A stretch of DNA of 44,717 nt from Sphaeroforma sirkka. Its lineage: Eukaryota; Opisthokonta; Ichthyosporea; Ichthyophonida. Below, in pieces: positions 20,034-30,530 of this stretch. Position 1 is the stretch's first letter, and each line of letters starts with the position of its first letter. Under the pieces are notes generated by a model. It saw only the letters and a list, made by a program, of their open reading frames with translations. It was not told where the DNA came from and searched no databases. Both the position numbers and the translations under genes were made by a program. The DNA is taken from contig LUCW03000403.1 in NCBI GenBank assembly GCA_001586965.3, positions 52,501-97,217 on the forward strand. The letters are read 5' to 3'.

Positions 20034-20238
20034 TATATATATATATGTTATATTAACTCGTACACGTTAGGAGGCATGTGGACTATGTGCACATGTACTC
20101 AAGCACACAGGAATTCATGCACAGAAGCACATACGTCTTTTTCTTCTTTTTTTTCTTTTTCTTCTTATCGGCCTGCACAACAGTATCCACCTCTTGCTCT
20201 TCAGGCATCTCGGTCACCTTCGACGTGGTGTCCTCCAT
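12703..20238 (-). CDS. NMT: Glycylpeptide N-tetradecanoyltransferase (N-myristoyltransferase)
   Basis: NMT transfers myristate from myristoyl-CoA to the N-terminal glycine of proteins and acts in the cytosol and at ribosomes. Eleven exons on the minus strand join in phase: 20238-20135, 18519-18402, 17888-17637, 16968-16877, 16444-16328, 15933-15851, 15695-15608, 14829-14721, 14296-14147, 13915-13688 and 12825-12703 (stop TGA). They encode 487 residues, as in animal NMTs. Residues 25-34 are ten consecutive lysines, the ribosome-targeting basic stretch of animal NMTs. Both family signatures are exact: EINFLCVHK (234-242) and KFGIGDG (457-463). [42 protein letters not shown] and FDVFNALDL appear in the expected order. 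The C-terminal carboxylate is the catalytic base in this family; here the end is GLVML where animal enzymes end GLVLQ. All donors are gtatgt, gtaagc, gtaatc/t or gtatgc. It is apparently intact. Introns 1, 7 and 8 carry large repeats. Confidence 0.97.
14537..14650. repeat. CA/TACA/TA microsatellite in NMT intron 8
   Basis: Runs of CA, CATA and TA lie between the NMT exons 14829-14721 and 14296-14147. Long Tyr/Ile frames over it are repeat artefacts. Confidence 0.9.
15010..15560. repeat. 108-bp tandem repeat, 5 copies, in NMT intron 7
   Basis: The motif cgaatctccagccaac recurs near 15036, 15144, 15252, 15361 and 15468, a period of 107-109 bases, within the intron between exons 15695-15608 and 14829-14721. 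Each unit also carries cacaggagtcacgctctta and a tacgtatataatt block. Because 108 is divisible by three, a 135-codon frame stays open on the minus strand (15119-15526). It lies inside an intron of a conserved gene, so it is not called as coding. Confidence 0.92.
18971..20046. repeat. 1.1-kb microsatellite island in NMT intron 1
   Basis: Nearly continuous TA, CA, ATAA and TATG-type simple repeats fill about two thirds of the first NMT intron. The longest pure TA run is near 19943-20030 and an (ATA)n run lies at 19711-19738. All apparent ORFs here alternate Tyr/Ile/His/Thr and are artefacts. Confidence 0.95.
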
Positions 20239-20643
20239 TGTCACACCTAAACTATGGTAAGTACCTGTTGAACGCTGTGTACTGTGTATAATACCGGAAT
20301 TATGTAGTGCTTTTAATATTGAAGATAATCGGTGCATATGTTTATATATTTATAATGATATTTTCACGTGGTGTCATCGGAATTTTGACAGAAGTATATA
20401 CACAACAATGTCAAAGTGTCAATAGTTCTCACTCCTTTGTCTGCGACTCTGCGACTCTGCGACTTGGGGCTGCGTGCCATCAGCAATGCCAACCTTATAT
20501 ATATAAATATTCCTTCTACAGAAAATTAAATTTAAAATTTTATGTGAGCTGAATTACGAGTATTGGCTTATATAGGGTCATCCGAAGGGGCATATAGTAT
20601 GAATAAATCAATCGACACCCTTCCCATACTACAGCAAACGGGG
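20239..20643. other. Divergent promoter region between NMT and the F-box/LRR locus
   Basis: About 400 bases separate the NMT start codon (minus strand, 20238) from the first ATG of the F-box frame (plus strand, 20644). It would hold both promoters if the right-hand locus is transcribed. A small gactctgc direct repeat (three units) lies at about 20443-20466. No clear TATA box or binding site is recognised. Confidence 0.4.
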
Positions 20644-23600
20644 ATGCTACCCATTCGGATCAAATGTCAGCGAAAAACCCTGCCGAACGAAGTAATGCTG
20701 CGCATACTCACATAATTGGATATCCAGACACTTTAAGTATGTAGATTGACTTGCAACTCCCATCTATGGTATTGTACAAATACCAGAAAGTTTACATTCA
20801 TATAGCGCTTTAACGACCACATAATCCTTTTGAGCATGGCTATGTGATATTGGAACCGTTGGTGTTTTCATGCCATCTTTCGGTAATTTCTAGTCGAATC
20901 GAGATTATAAGTGCAGGTAATTCTATACGAACTCTGTATTCAGCACAGTTAACGGTCTACAGTCTGTCTTTTATATCGTTTGTATTTTAGGTGTTTCGTT
21001 TGCTAATCTGGACAGCATTCGGGAGCCACGTCTAGACCGGGCTTCATTTATCTAAACACAGTGTGGTGAAGTTGTATGTAGTTAGCTGAGAACGGCGTAA
21101 GATGAACGTCTTCTCACAGGTTTACTACAGCCCTTGGTATTTAATTACACGAGCCGTGCCGTGCCGCATCCGCGCAGCATATTATCGCACTAGTCGTCTG
21201 GAGTTTCTGTCATGTCAAAGGTTGTAAAACTTTAGTCTAAATCCCTACAATGTCTACTTAGAAGTACAAATATCTTTTGGTTGATTGCAAGCTTGTACTG
21301 GCTTTTGGGACCGGCAATATTTATTAGCTATTTTGTGATTCAAAGTCACATTGATGACAGTGTGCGCGTGAAGATATTGATGCTCATCTCTCAGTGGGTC
21401 CATGACGCTGTGGGTGTACAACAATTGTACTTTATCATTCACGTTTATGCACAAAAACATACTCGAATTGCATACATATGCACATGGAGTCAAGTACTAT
21501 TCATGTATGTAGTATCAAATTTCTTATATATATGGTAAATACAGATATTGGTATTCTTTGTCGATGATTGCAACACGCCTACGGATATCAGTACAAAGAT
21601 AATTTAGCTATACTTCTGCTATTCTGCTTGTGAACTCTCTACTTATAATCCAATTTACTGCTCTGATTGATGTGCTTAACATAGCGTATGCATTGGGCTC
21701 CTTCTAGAATGAACAATCTAGTTGAATAAATTGAATTGTTCAACATATGTGAGGGATATGCACCGGCTCAGCGAATGAGCTCCTGATTGAGCATTGAATA
21801 TGCCCGTGGCTTCTCAAATGAGATTTGCCTGTAAGTTTCTGTGACTGTCCTGTCATCTTCAAATTCACGTGCCTAGAATCAGCACAATAAAAGGGCCGGC
21901 AAGTATTTTCATTTCTTGCCGTGTCTCTAAACTGTCCTTAATTTTGACTTTGAGTACACGCCATATGTGTTTGCAATATATATAGGTGCACGGAGGACAT
22001 GTGTGTCGAAGATACGATACGTCTCGCGGAATGTCTGCCCAATCTCAACAGTATAGATACATGTGAGGCTAATTTGATGACCATGATGCTCGGAAGAAGT
22101 TGTTTCACAGGTAATGGGTCCCGCGTAGAGGTTGATTTGGTCGGTGTTATGTAGTTCGCCTCTATATAAGCAATGATGTATGCAAATAATCTCAAATCGG
22201 TCGGTCATACCCTCCGGGCCACTATATTGTCTATTGTGTTTGTTTTATGCTTAGCATACTCATTGGGCTAAGGATATAACCATTATTAGACAACTTTATA
22301 TTAAGTACGCATCCTGGCAGACTCGTGAATTGTTATCGCCCTCGCCATTGCAGATTGTCACTCCAGAAAGTAGTTGTCAGTCAATTCAGCGGAAGGAATT
22401 TCGACATCATGGCTAGTCTGACACAACTGATTGTACGCCACGAGTATTTCGCGCCTATACCAGCAATACGCAGCCGAACCCTTTAACGGCTTGAACTGTT
22501 ACGAGCAATTTCCATCGCAGCTGTTTTAAATGGCTGTCCAAATCTATCTGAGCTGGTAGTTTTTGACACAGCCGTTACCTGGCCGCTAAGTGAATCACTT
22601 TCAAAATCGGTCCTTTTTCATTCTATGTGCAAATCTACCCAGTTACTTGTGATCGCAGTTGATGTTGTAGAATTTCTGGGTTTCCGAGCTATGACACAGC
22701 TCTTAAAATTACACTCTATCCTTCATCAGTCTGCAAATATCCATGCAGCCCTTCGTCTGCATGAGCAGTCGCATAGCTTTGCTGAAGCAGACTCGAGTAT
22801 TAATCGCACCCAAGCTTGACTTGCCGATATTTTCTACTCTTATTTGCAGAGAGCCTTTCACTTAAATCGTTGCGCGTACGCTCTGTGAAAACCATAGATG
22901 CGTTCAAGGAATGTCCGCATGTCCTCTCTTTAACGGTGGATACGCTACGTCCATCCGAGGGACTCACCTGCGTTACAATCGAGACTCTGAAGGTCAGGGA
23001 CGAGAGCGGCCGATTTCCGTTGGATCTAGTGGAGTGGCCGAATTTGAAGACGCTCTCTGTGCTGAAATTTTCCCCGTGTAGTCTGGTCTCGGAAAGACTG
23101 GAAATATTGAAAATCGAAACGGGTAGTGTGCCTTCATTTTGGGTTCTGCCCAAACTCAGGAACGCACGGCTTCCAAATTTTTATACTGCATTGGCGCGCG
23201 GCATCAAAGTACTTGATATTGGCACATACGTGGGAAGCAAAATGTTACACACTGAATCTACGAAAAAATATACGGCCCATATTCGTTCTAATGCACTTAG
23301 AGTTTAGCCGATATGATCATTACCAGCACGAACAGAACTTGTCTTTCGACTGTTGTACTCATCTTGAAACACTTATTTGGCGATCTGAACGAGTGAATGT
23401 TCCTCTTAAGTCCAAAAGCCTGAAATATCTCCACTGCAAAGGATTTGTCACGCCCGCTTCGTTCCTACATGCTGTCAGGCACTGTCCGCTACTGGAGGCA
23501 ATATACCTTGTCGCCGACGATGACGCCCCCGTTGTATGTTTGGGATTGGGAGCTTTATGCGTTCGTTTGTCATGTACAGTGTATGTGCGGTGGAGAGAGT

Positions 23601-23787
23601 CGAGGACTATGCCAGACAATTTCAGACAGCTGTTGCTAGAGGGCAGAGTGGGGTACTATATGAGCTCCAAGGACTGAAAACCCGCACTGATGAGTGTAAT
23701 AAACATTCCCCGTGCTATCCATATTTTTTTATTGTTCCGAAAGGCGGCAAAAACAAATGTATGGTCTGTAGATTGGCTTTAAAATAA
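20644..23787 (+). pseudogene. F-box/leucine-rich-repeat-like gene, apparently broken
   Basis: The frame from ATG 20644 reads KTLPNEVMLRILT, stop, LDIQTL, which fits an F-box core, but TAA codons interrupt it at 20713-20715 and 20734-20736 (the latter directly before a gtatgt). LRR-like blocks follow: exon 21986-22110 (IRLAECLPNLNSIDTCEA), exon 22354-22796 (LQKVVVSQFSGRNFDIMASL, GCPNLSELVVF) with a TAA at 22483-22485, and exon 22850 onward (LKSLRVRSVKTIDAF, WPNLKTLSVLKF, LEILKIETGSVP). The 53-base intron 22797-22849 keeps phase. At 23305-23307 the frame hits TAG and the LRR-like reading continues in another frame (HLETLIWRSERVNVPLKSKS) to about 23532; a 46-base GT-AG segment (23533-23578) may be a further intron. 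F-box/LRR proteins recruit substrates to SCF ubiquitin ligases. Several stops plus a frameshift favour a pseudogene; assembly error or mispredicted exons remain possible. The phase between 22110 and 22354 also mismatches. Confidence 0.5.
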
Positions 23788-24529
23788 GAGATGCATTCAG
23801 CTGTGATCTGACTGAAGTGACACTTCCCGAATATGCCATCACCTATATCCTTCTTTGAGATTGTCCGTATTAGGTGTTCACTAAACGATACCTGACAACC
23901 GAAGCAGATCTGATTGCACTATTGGTTTGCTTTGAAGCATTGTGTATTACGAGCGAACGTGTGAACAATAAACATTCGAAACTAGCCAAGTTCACACAGT
24001 GGCGGCGTTACGATTCTTCTTATAACTTCCAAGTTCAATTTTACTTGAATGATGTAAATAATTGCCGAAGTTAAGCCGTCAAAAACGTTACCAGCGCTTT
24101 ATCTTGCTCATGAAAAATAAATTTATTTCGATTACCGGTAGCGACTATGATAAGCTTTCCTCTACTAACATTTACCTTACTCACTTGAGTACATGAGGCA
24201 TAAACGTGGGATATGCATGGCATTAGTACTAGTTGATTACAGTAATAATTTTGGGTAACTTGAGTGCAAGTAGATATAACACGGTTGAACATTGTAGTGT
24301 TTATAATTTTAGAATCAGTAGAGGACTATATTCTCAGAATATTGGCAAATACAAATTTATAATCATATGGCACATTTATCTATGACTATTTACACTTCGT
24401 GAGTCTTCGGGTTCAGGGTGGACTGGTGTCATTAATATTATTTAAAAATCAGAACTTCAGGTGATACTGGTATATATATTTACGTATTTTAGTCGATCCT
24501 CAATCGATACGACTCAGAAAACAAGTCGT

Positions 24530-24690
24530 TCAGGCCCTGGGCCCTGAGCCCTGAGCCCGGAGCCCTCACAAGCCTCAGGACTCGGGTTCTCAACTTTTCT
24601 GAGTTCTGAGCAGTGAGTTCAGTCAGTACACTGTTCAGTGTTCACACTTCGCTGTGTTGACTGTGTTGACTGTGTTCAAGTTAAAGTACG
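24530..24690. repeat. Low-complexity GAGCCCT/CTGTGTTGA island
   Basis: Tandem gccctgagccctgagcccggagccct is followed by ctgtgttgactgtgttgactgtgttc. It resembles the island at 8630-8850 in word content. No coding capacity. Confidence 0.5.
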
Positions 24691-26238
24691 CAAGAGCAAC
24701 TACTACGCGAGATCAGTTTTAGTCATAATTTTTAGGCTAAAACCGGAGTGACAGTCATTCATACTTGGCATTGCATCATATATGTAAAAGGGATACATAG
24801 AAATCTCAAATCTGAAATATAAATGAATTAGGAAATAAATACAGTACTATTTTTATTCGCTATTCATTGGCTAAATTTCATCTATTGAGCATTTGAGAGT
24901 ATATCGTTACTCGTTTGTTTGATAATGTCTATTCTATACTCGCTCTAGACTCTAGAGTCCCTCTACTAGATAGTCGATACATAGTAGTAACTCTAGAGAG
25001 TATAGTAAAGTCCATTGTATGGCCTGCTGGTACTGTTTAAAACGATACGGCTTCTTCCATGTCAGGTCTTGACGTATATCGGATCTCTGGATGTGATTAC
25101 TGATTAAAGTCATGTCTGAGTATAAAGCAATCGAGTTTCCGACGTTCTCGACACATCGGTTTAAAAAAAAAAACACTAGAGCAGAGTAGCAGGCCAGAGA
25201 ATTGAAAAAAAAGGCAAATACAATACAAATTAAAAAAACTGAATATCAGCCAACGGCCAACTGATATGAAATAATATTCATATCAATGCTCGCCACAGTC
25301 ACCGGCGCTGGAGAGTCAAGGACTACTATATATATTTAGCCCGAATACGAAATGAAGTGATACTTGTTTTGCCCATTTGAGACCCAGTACAAAAATATAA
25401 GAAGGCCCGATACAAGAGTAGACAATGTGATACCAGCAGTAGCGGAGAGAAAGGGTGACCGGCTAAATTCATTACGATTCCCGTTAAAATGCAAAATATC
25501 AGAAAAATAAGCGTTTACGCTCAAAGTTTATCCTAAATATAGTCCTATGAATTTTTTTAAATACAAATAGGTACATTTGTTGAGGCGGCCTAACTGCCAC
25601 GAATTGTTCTGAATAGTTTCAAATCGCCTTGTCATTAAAAAAGGTCAATTCTCAGGTGCATATTTGGTGGACAATTTTCATGTTCGATTTGCCCCCGTTA
25701 TATTTTAAAACGCTTAAAAAACAAACTTTTTGCGGGAACGTGTAAAGTTTATCTCATATAGGCAAACGTATTGAGCTTAGGTGACCGCCTGACCGGTGAA
25801 CAGTGAAGTATGTTATATAGAGAATTACGTTTTGAGTAAAATATTTCCAAAAAATCTACAATGATGCCCATTTGCTCCGAACACTTTGCACCCATTTGAA
25901 TTTTAACATTGCTCCCCAAAGATGTAAGAATTTTGAAACATCAGACGGGCTGGCACAGGGCCACACTCCACACTGTCTACAGGCGTATGTTTGAGATACA
26001 ATCAACCAATAAATACTATTTAGAGAAATCTTGAAACCACCATAAATATAGCCACCTACACACGCCACCCCAATGAGTGCAACCTAAACTTCCCATCTAC
26101 GAAAAATGTATGTTTTAGCCAATCACTGGGTCCCATTTTTAAATTTTGACACTTATAGCGACAGGTTGACACAAGTTGATATGTGACACCAACTATTAGT
26201 GCAATCTGCATTTCTCACTTACGAAAAATTACGTATAC

Positions 26239-26620
26239 CGACAGACAGACACAGACATACAGAGACATACACATACACACACAGACACACACAGACACGC
26301 ATATACACAGGTGCACATAGACATACACAGGTGCACACAGAAAACACAGGCGCATGCAGACACACACAGACAGACACAAACACACACCGACATACACAGA
26401 CACACACGACACACAGACATACACAGACATACACATACACACACAGACACACACAGACACGTATATACACAGGTGCACACAGACATACACAGGTGCACAC
26501 AGAAAATACAGGCGCACGCAGACGCACATAGACAGACACACCCAGACACATACATATACACACAGTTATATACAGACACACACATACACACCCAGACATA
26601 CACAGACATACACAGAAAGG
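26239..26620. repeat. Degenerate CACACAGA/CATACA satellite
   Basis: Interrupted CA-rich simple sequence with embedded caggtgcaca blocks repeated near 26309, 26327, 26470 and 26488; it forms the core of the foldback element. Frames of about 110-160 codons on both strands (Thr/His/Asp or Cys/Val) are repeat artefacts. Confidence 0.9.
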
Positions 26621-26927
26621 TATTGTATAGGCACAATATTTCCGAGGGTCTTTGAAAGCTTGGTCTGGCTTGGTATGTGCTGAGACAATTTAGGTGCGTA
26701 TTTTGTGACATCAGTAGGTGTATACGGCTCCGTTGCCCTGAATAGAATATCGAGTTGCTTGTAGTCGCGAGAATTTTCAGAGCTGCGCAGTTTATATTTA
26801 TGTTTTAATTCATACTAGTGTGAGAAGACTATCCAAGATAAGAACATATTCAGATGTAAAATACTGAAATGCACACCCACCTAGGTGGCACTTACCACAT
26901 GTAGTGGGTGGGAAGTAGGGTGGCGTG

Positions 26928-27140
26928 TTTTATTTAATATTAGTTTTTAAAAGTTGTGTAGTATATGTAGTAAACCCCCTTCCCCCCCCACTAAGTATGA
27001 GTAGGTGAGAAGTGTAGGTTGCACTAATTGTGGTGGCGTGTTTTATTTAATATTAGTTTTAAGGTGTGCAGTGTATGTAGTAAAATAAAACAAAATACCC
27101 AAGTATGAATAGGTGGGAAGTGTAGGTTGTACTAATTATG
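26928..27140. repeat. About 105-bp tandem duplication in the right arm of the foldback element
   Basis: The segment gtggcgtgttttatttaata... to ...gtgtaggttgcactaattg (26928-27032) is repeated with a few indels to about 27140. Confidence 0.8.
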
Positions 27141-28156
27141 GCGTATGTAGGTGGCTAGAATCGTAAGTGGCGTGTGTAGGTGGCTATATTTATGGTGGTT
27201 TCAAGATTTCTTTACTATTTATGTAAATACACAATGACATTTCATGGCCCTCTGAAATCTGGATAGAGTCTCGAGCAGAAATCAGGCTACTTCACACGAC
27301 GACGACGGACGAAAGCATTAATTTTAGCGCAGACAACTCAAATCCAGAGGGCAATGGATATTTATATATAGGTCATAGACGACATAGAGACCAGACCGAC
27401 AGAGTCCCCCCCCTCCCTTTTTTCTTTTCTTTTTGGTTTTTTATTTTCGGCCTTGGGCCTCCGCGACTCGGCCTCATATTTTAATATTTACTTCTCTTTT
27501 GACTTTTCTATATAGATCCCTCCCAATAATTATATGCTTTTGGCTCTACTGGTCTTCTCAGTTCCTCACCGACGACCAGTCGACAAGAATGAAGACTGAA
27601 GAGATTCTCTCTACTTTCTAGTAGAGTAGTACATAGTGAGAGTCGACAACACAAGCGGTGATTTATACTTTTACTCTGAATTCAAAGTTTCGGATCTCGG
27701 CCACAATTCCTGAAGGATAATTTACTCCGAAGAAATAAATTTCAACCACTGACGAGTAACTCGAGAAGGTTGGAGCAGTGAGCACCAAAGATATGTACTT
27801 TCAAATTTCAAATTTGTATACAAATTTGAAATTTTCAACAATATGTACCAACAGTCCTCGGATCCCCGACTCCCCGGTCACCGTGTGACCGCTGGTGGCC
27901 CCCGTGGGCCGTGGCGCCTGAGTCCTGACTCATCTCCCTAATATAGTAGTATTGTGTATGCAGTACAGTAGGGACACTACTCTACTAGAGAGAGAAAGAG
28001 GACCCACTATACCCATGAAGATGCCGCGGGCCGGCAACCTTTCTTTGAAAGATGTTTGAAATCCATTGGCACGAGACATAATTCAGGACTCAGATACCAG
28101 ATGCGCAGGACGCTACGTAGACACAAGTCACAACTGATGTGGAAATCAGGTGTTCT

Positions 28157-28162
28157 TATAAA
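28157..28162 (+). promoter_or_regulatory. TATA box of the secreted-protein gene
   Basis: TATAAA lies 97 bases before the ATG at 28259, leaving room for a short 5' leader. An inverted CCAAT (attgg) sits at about 28222, downstream of it. Confidence 0.35.
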
Positions 28163-28258
28163 GTGAGATGTGATTTTTCGATTCTACATCATATCAACAC
28201 TAAATCGAGAATATAACCTCATTGGAACCCATCGTATTCTCAGGTGTAAATATACATT

Positions 28259-29101
28259 ATGAATCTATTCGTTTTGATTGCGCTATTTAGCATCGCCTCA
28301 CAATCGCTAGCGGCACCCATAGAGAGTAGAGGTCTAGCGGGCGAAAAGGAGTCTATAACTTTTGATCAACATGGGCGTTTCACACAAATGAATAGGAGGC
28401 GTCAAGAACCACAACCATCACCGATTTACAGCAACGTTCCCCAGTTTACTCCAGTACATTACTACACGGGACCAACGCCAAGCAGAACTCCAGTACCATA
28501 TATTACAGTGAATCAGCCGACAAACGAACGAACTCCAGACAGCGGGATTGAACTGGGAGGTGATGATGGAAGTATACAATCCCAACAAGATAAGATTACG
28601 CCACTGACCACTTTCCCGGACACAGAAAGCTCGCCAAATGACCCTGTCTCATCGGATACCCCTGTGACTGGCTATTTGAGTCCCGAATACATAGAAAACA
28701 ATCCAAATTCAACTCTTCCTGGACCGAACGGCCGAGTGACAATGCGTGCCAATCTTGCTTTCGATTTTCTAAGTGGTCCGTGCGGATCAAAGGTTTATCT
28801 GTCAACTGATCGAGTACTGCACTTGTACAACGCTGGAGGTGCGATCGTAGGGCAGTTTACGGGCGCTTACGGTGCTTGTGATCAAATGAGCAGGGTCCCC
28901 TGTGTCATGCGATTCGAAGCAGGGTCGCTAAACATCGGCAATTACGCACGGGGAGAATTCCACGAACCGAAGTTTAGTACGAATTCCGATGGAATCATGG
29001 CAGTCGTAGTTGAGACGGGAGATATTTGGATTATTCGTGTGAATGGTGTTGCAAAAGTCAAACTTTTGATGAACTCAACTAACGATCTCTGTAGTATTTG
29101 A
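28259..29101 (+). CDS. Predicted secreted protein, unknown family
   Basis: A single exon of 280 codons from ATG to TGA. Residues 1-18 (MNLFVLIALFSIASQSLA) form a classical signal peptide, with likely cleavage after SLA. An RRR cluster follows at about residues 46-48 and could be a propeptide cleavage site. Residues 50-155 are a Pro/Thr/Ser/Gln-rich linker without cysteine. Residues 160-280 look globular, with alternating hydrophobic strands (KVYLSTDRVLHLYNAGGAIV, MAVVVETGDIWIIRVNGVAK) and four cysteines (PCGS, ACDQ, PCVM, LCSI), enough for two disulfides. N-glycosylation sequons occur at NST (before LPG) and MNST. There is no membrane anchor. I do not recognise the domain; a small beta-rich ligand-binding or wall protein would fit but is inference. 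Codon use and length argue that the frame is real. Confidence 0.75.
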   Translation: MNLFVLIALFSIASQSLAAPIESRGLAGEKESITFDQHGRFTQMNRRRQEPQPSPIYSNVPQFTPVHYYTGPTPSRTPVPYITVNQPTNERTPDSGIELGGDDGSIQSQQDKITPLTTFPDTESSPNDPVSSDTPVTGYLSPEYIENNPNSTLPGPNGRVTMRANLAFDFLSGPCGSKVYLSTDRVLHLYNAGGAIVGQFTGAYGACDQMSRVPCVMRFEAGSLNIGNYARGEFHEPKFSTNSDGIMAVVVETGDIWIIRVNGVAKVKLLMNSTNDLCSI

Positions 29102-30530
29102 GATGTTCTCGCAAATACGCAATTATAAGTACATCTACTAGCAGAATTTACTTTTATACGCCCTATAAATATAAAAAGAGAAGAACGCAAGTTTATAGAA
29201 AATCAACTCAAGTGACAACAATTCTGCAGCTTACAAGCGCACATACACTTATAAGGCATATTCGTGCGCGGGCAATTTGTGTTTTTTTAATTCGTAGTGC
29301 AGGTCAGAACTAGATGTTAAGTACGCAACATACATTTTAGACAAACTATAAGTACACAAGAAGCAGGCTCAGGAGTATTTGTATTCCTAGCGATGAAATT
29401 CCTCAGCCTCAATATACTCAATATCCACATCATGTGATGGTTTGAGATATTTTTTCGCCGTACAGCTACTGAAAACTCAGAAACTCGGTTCATATTCTTC
29501 TCCAGTGATTAAATCACGATGTACACTGCGATAATCAACAGAGTCAGCGGACATTGTTGGTACATTTCTATCCAGACGGCGATGCAAAAGCGCTTCCTGC
29601 CAAAGCGACATGCCAGGCTTCCCAGTAGGCCAAATACAACTCTAGAAAGCAACCCGGCAAAGTGGTAGGCAGAGCTTCGCTAAGGGGGCTATTATAACAG
29701 AAATTCACAAGGTGTCATATATATGCATCTAGCTTACGAACACCAAAACGCATCATGATGTGTCAGCAACGCATCTATCGATTTCGCCATCAGTAAAATC
29801 CATTGTGCATCCATTGTGTCTTCTCTGGTAGATGTGATGTCTAGTCTCAATACGCTACTTACTCGGCAGGCAGAGTTAAAATAGCAATCCGTCCTAGTCC
29901 TAGCAATCACTACGAACTAGTCAAAAATTAAACCGACCAGCGGATGGGAATGACTTCCTGCAACGCATTGACTATGCACCTTACTTCTGGAATCGGCGGC
30001 GAGGACACACGTCGGCTACTACTGGGGCCAGAAAATCATATAGCATAAGATTGTCCCACTAAATTCACGTAGCAAGCGGAAGCAAGAGCCTGCTACGGAG
30101 TGCGTGTTGACCCAAATTCCACAGGGCATACTACTTAGCCAATCCAACGCTCTGGTAGTGCTCTTCCCTCTGCATTACCAAGTCTATCTTGCTGCTTCTT
30201 CCGCAGGCGTTTTGCTTACCGCCGTATTGCCTTTTTCGAGCTTCTGGCATCGAGAGCTCCGCGGTCCGCTACCATAATCTCGTTCCTATTATTCCTGTAC
30301 CATTAGCAATGTGTTTTCAACAAATACCCCACCATCCATTTTCTGGATATATATACGTTCGGAGACTGTGGCTCGACTCGCTCATCGCCATCTCTACAAC
30401 CTGCTTATGACCTGCCAAACTTTGTTTGGAATATTCGTCATCGTCCACTGTCTTCCTCCTTGCCGTCTTGTTCGTTAATAAATTTCTCTAGGCTGCACCC
30501 ATTACAGGTCTTGCGCCTACCTCCAGATCG
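29102..30530. other. Intergenic spacer between the secreted-protein and helicase genes
   Basis: The secreted-protein and helicase 3' ends converge here. No gene is recognised. On the minus strand a 19-codon exon-like piece (MVADRGALDARSSKKAIRR, ending at a gtaagc near 30217) is visible but has no partner exon that I can identify. Confidence 0.5.

Larger units (their letters stand above)
26011..27220. mobile_element. Foldback (inverted-repeat) element with CA-rich core
   Basis: The arm 26025-26068 (gaaatcttgaaaccaccata...) is an exact 44-base inverted match of 27167-27210. Similarity extends inward: agtgcaacctaaacttcccat (about 26075-26098) against the reverse of gggaagtgtaggttgtacta (about 27115-27134). 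Each arm also holds a second, diverged copy of the inner unit (about 26198-26225 on the left, about 26995-27025 on the right). The middle (26239-26620) is a degenerate CACACAGA/CATACA satellite. No transposase frame is seen, so this would be a non-autonomous MITE or foldback element. Terminal target-site duplications were not resolved by eye. Confidence 0.65.
23788..28258. other. Intergenic spacer between the F-box/LRR locus and the secreted-protein gene
   Basis: No gene recognised in about 4.5 kb. It holds GAGCCCT-rich low-complexity sequence (24530-24690), CTAGAG-rich pieces (24940-25010, 27580-27640, 27950-28010), a foldback element around 26011-27220, a pyrimidine-rich tract (27405-27440) and a GC-rich patch (27850-27930). 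The open frames present are short and lack family resemblance. Confidence 0.55.

Noticed and set aside
10369-22485. TAA as a sense codon: in-frame TAA at 10369 (GMC leader) and at 20713, 20734 and 22483 (F-box/LRR), while the other genes end in TAG or TGA
   Set aside because: About 2,000 codons of conserved NMT, helicase and CNBD-like exons contain no in-frame TAA, so reassignment is unlikely. A pseudogene and an alternative first exon explain the cases.
26199-26711. Long Thr/His/Asp or Cys/Val ORFs on both strands
   Set aside because: Translation artefacts of the CA-rich satellite.
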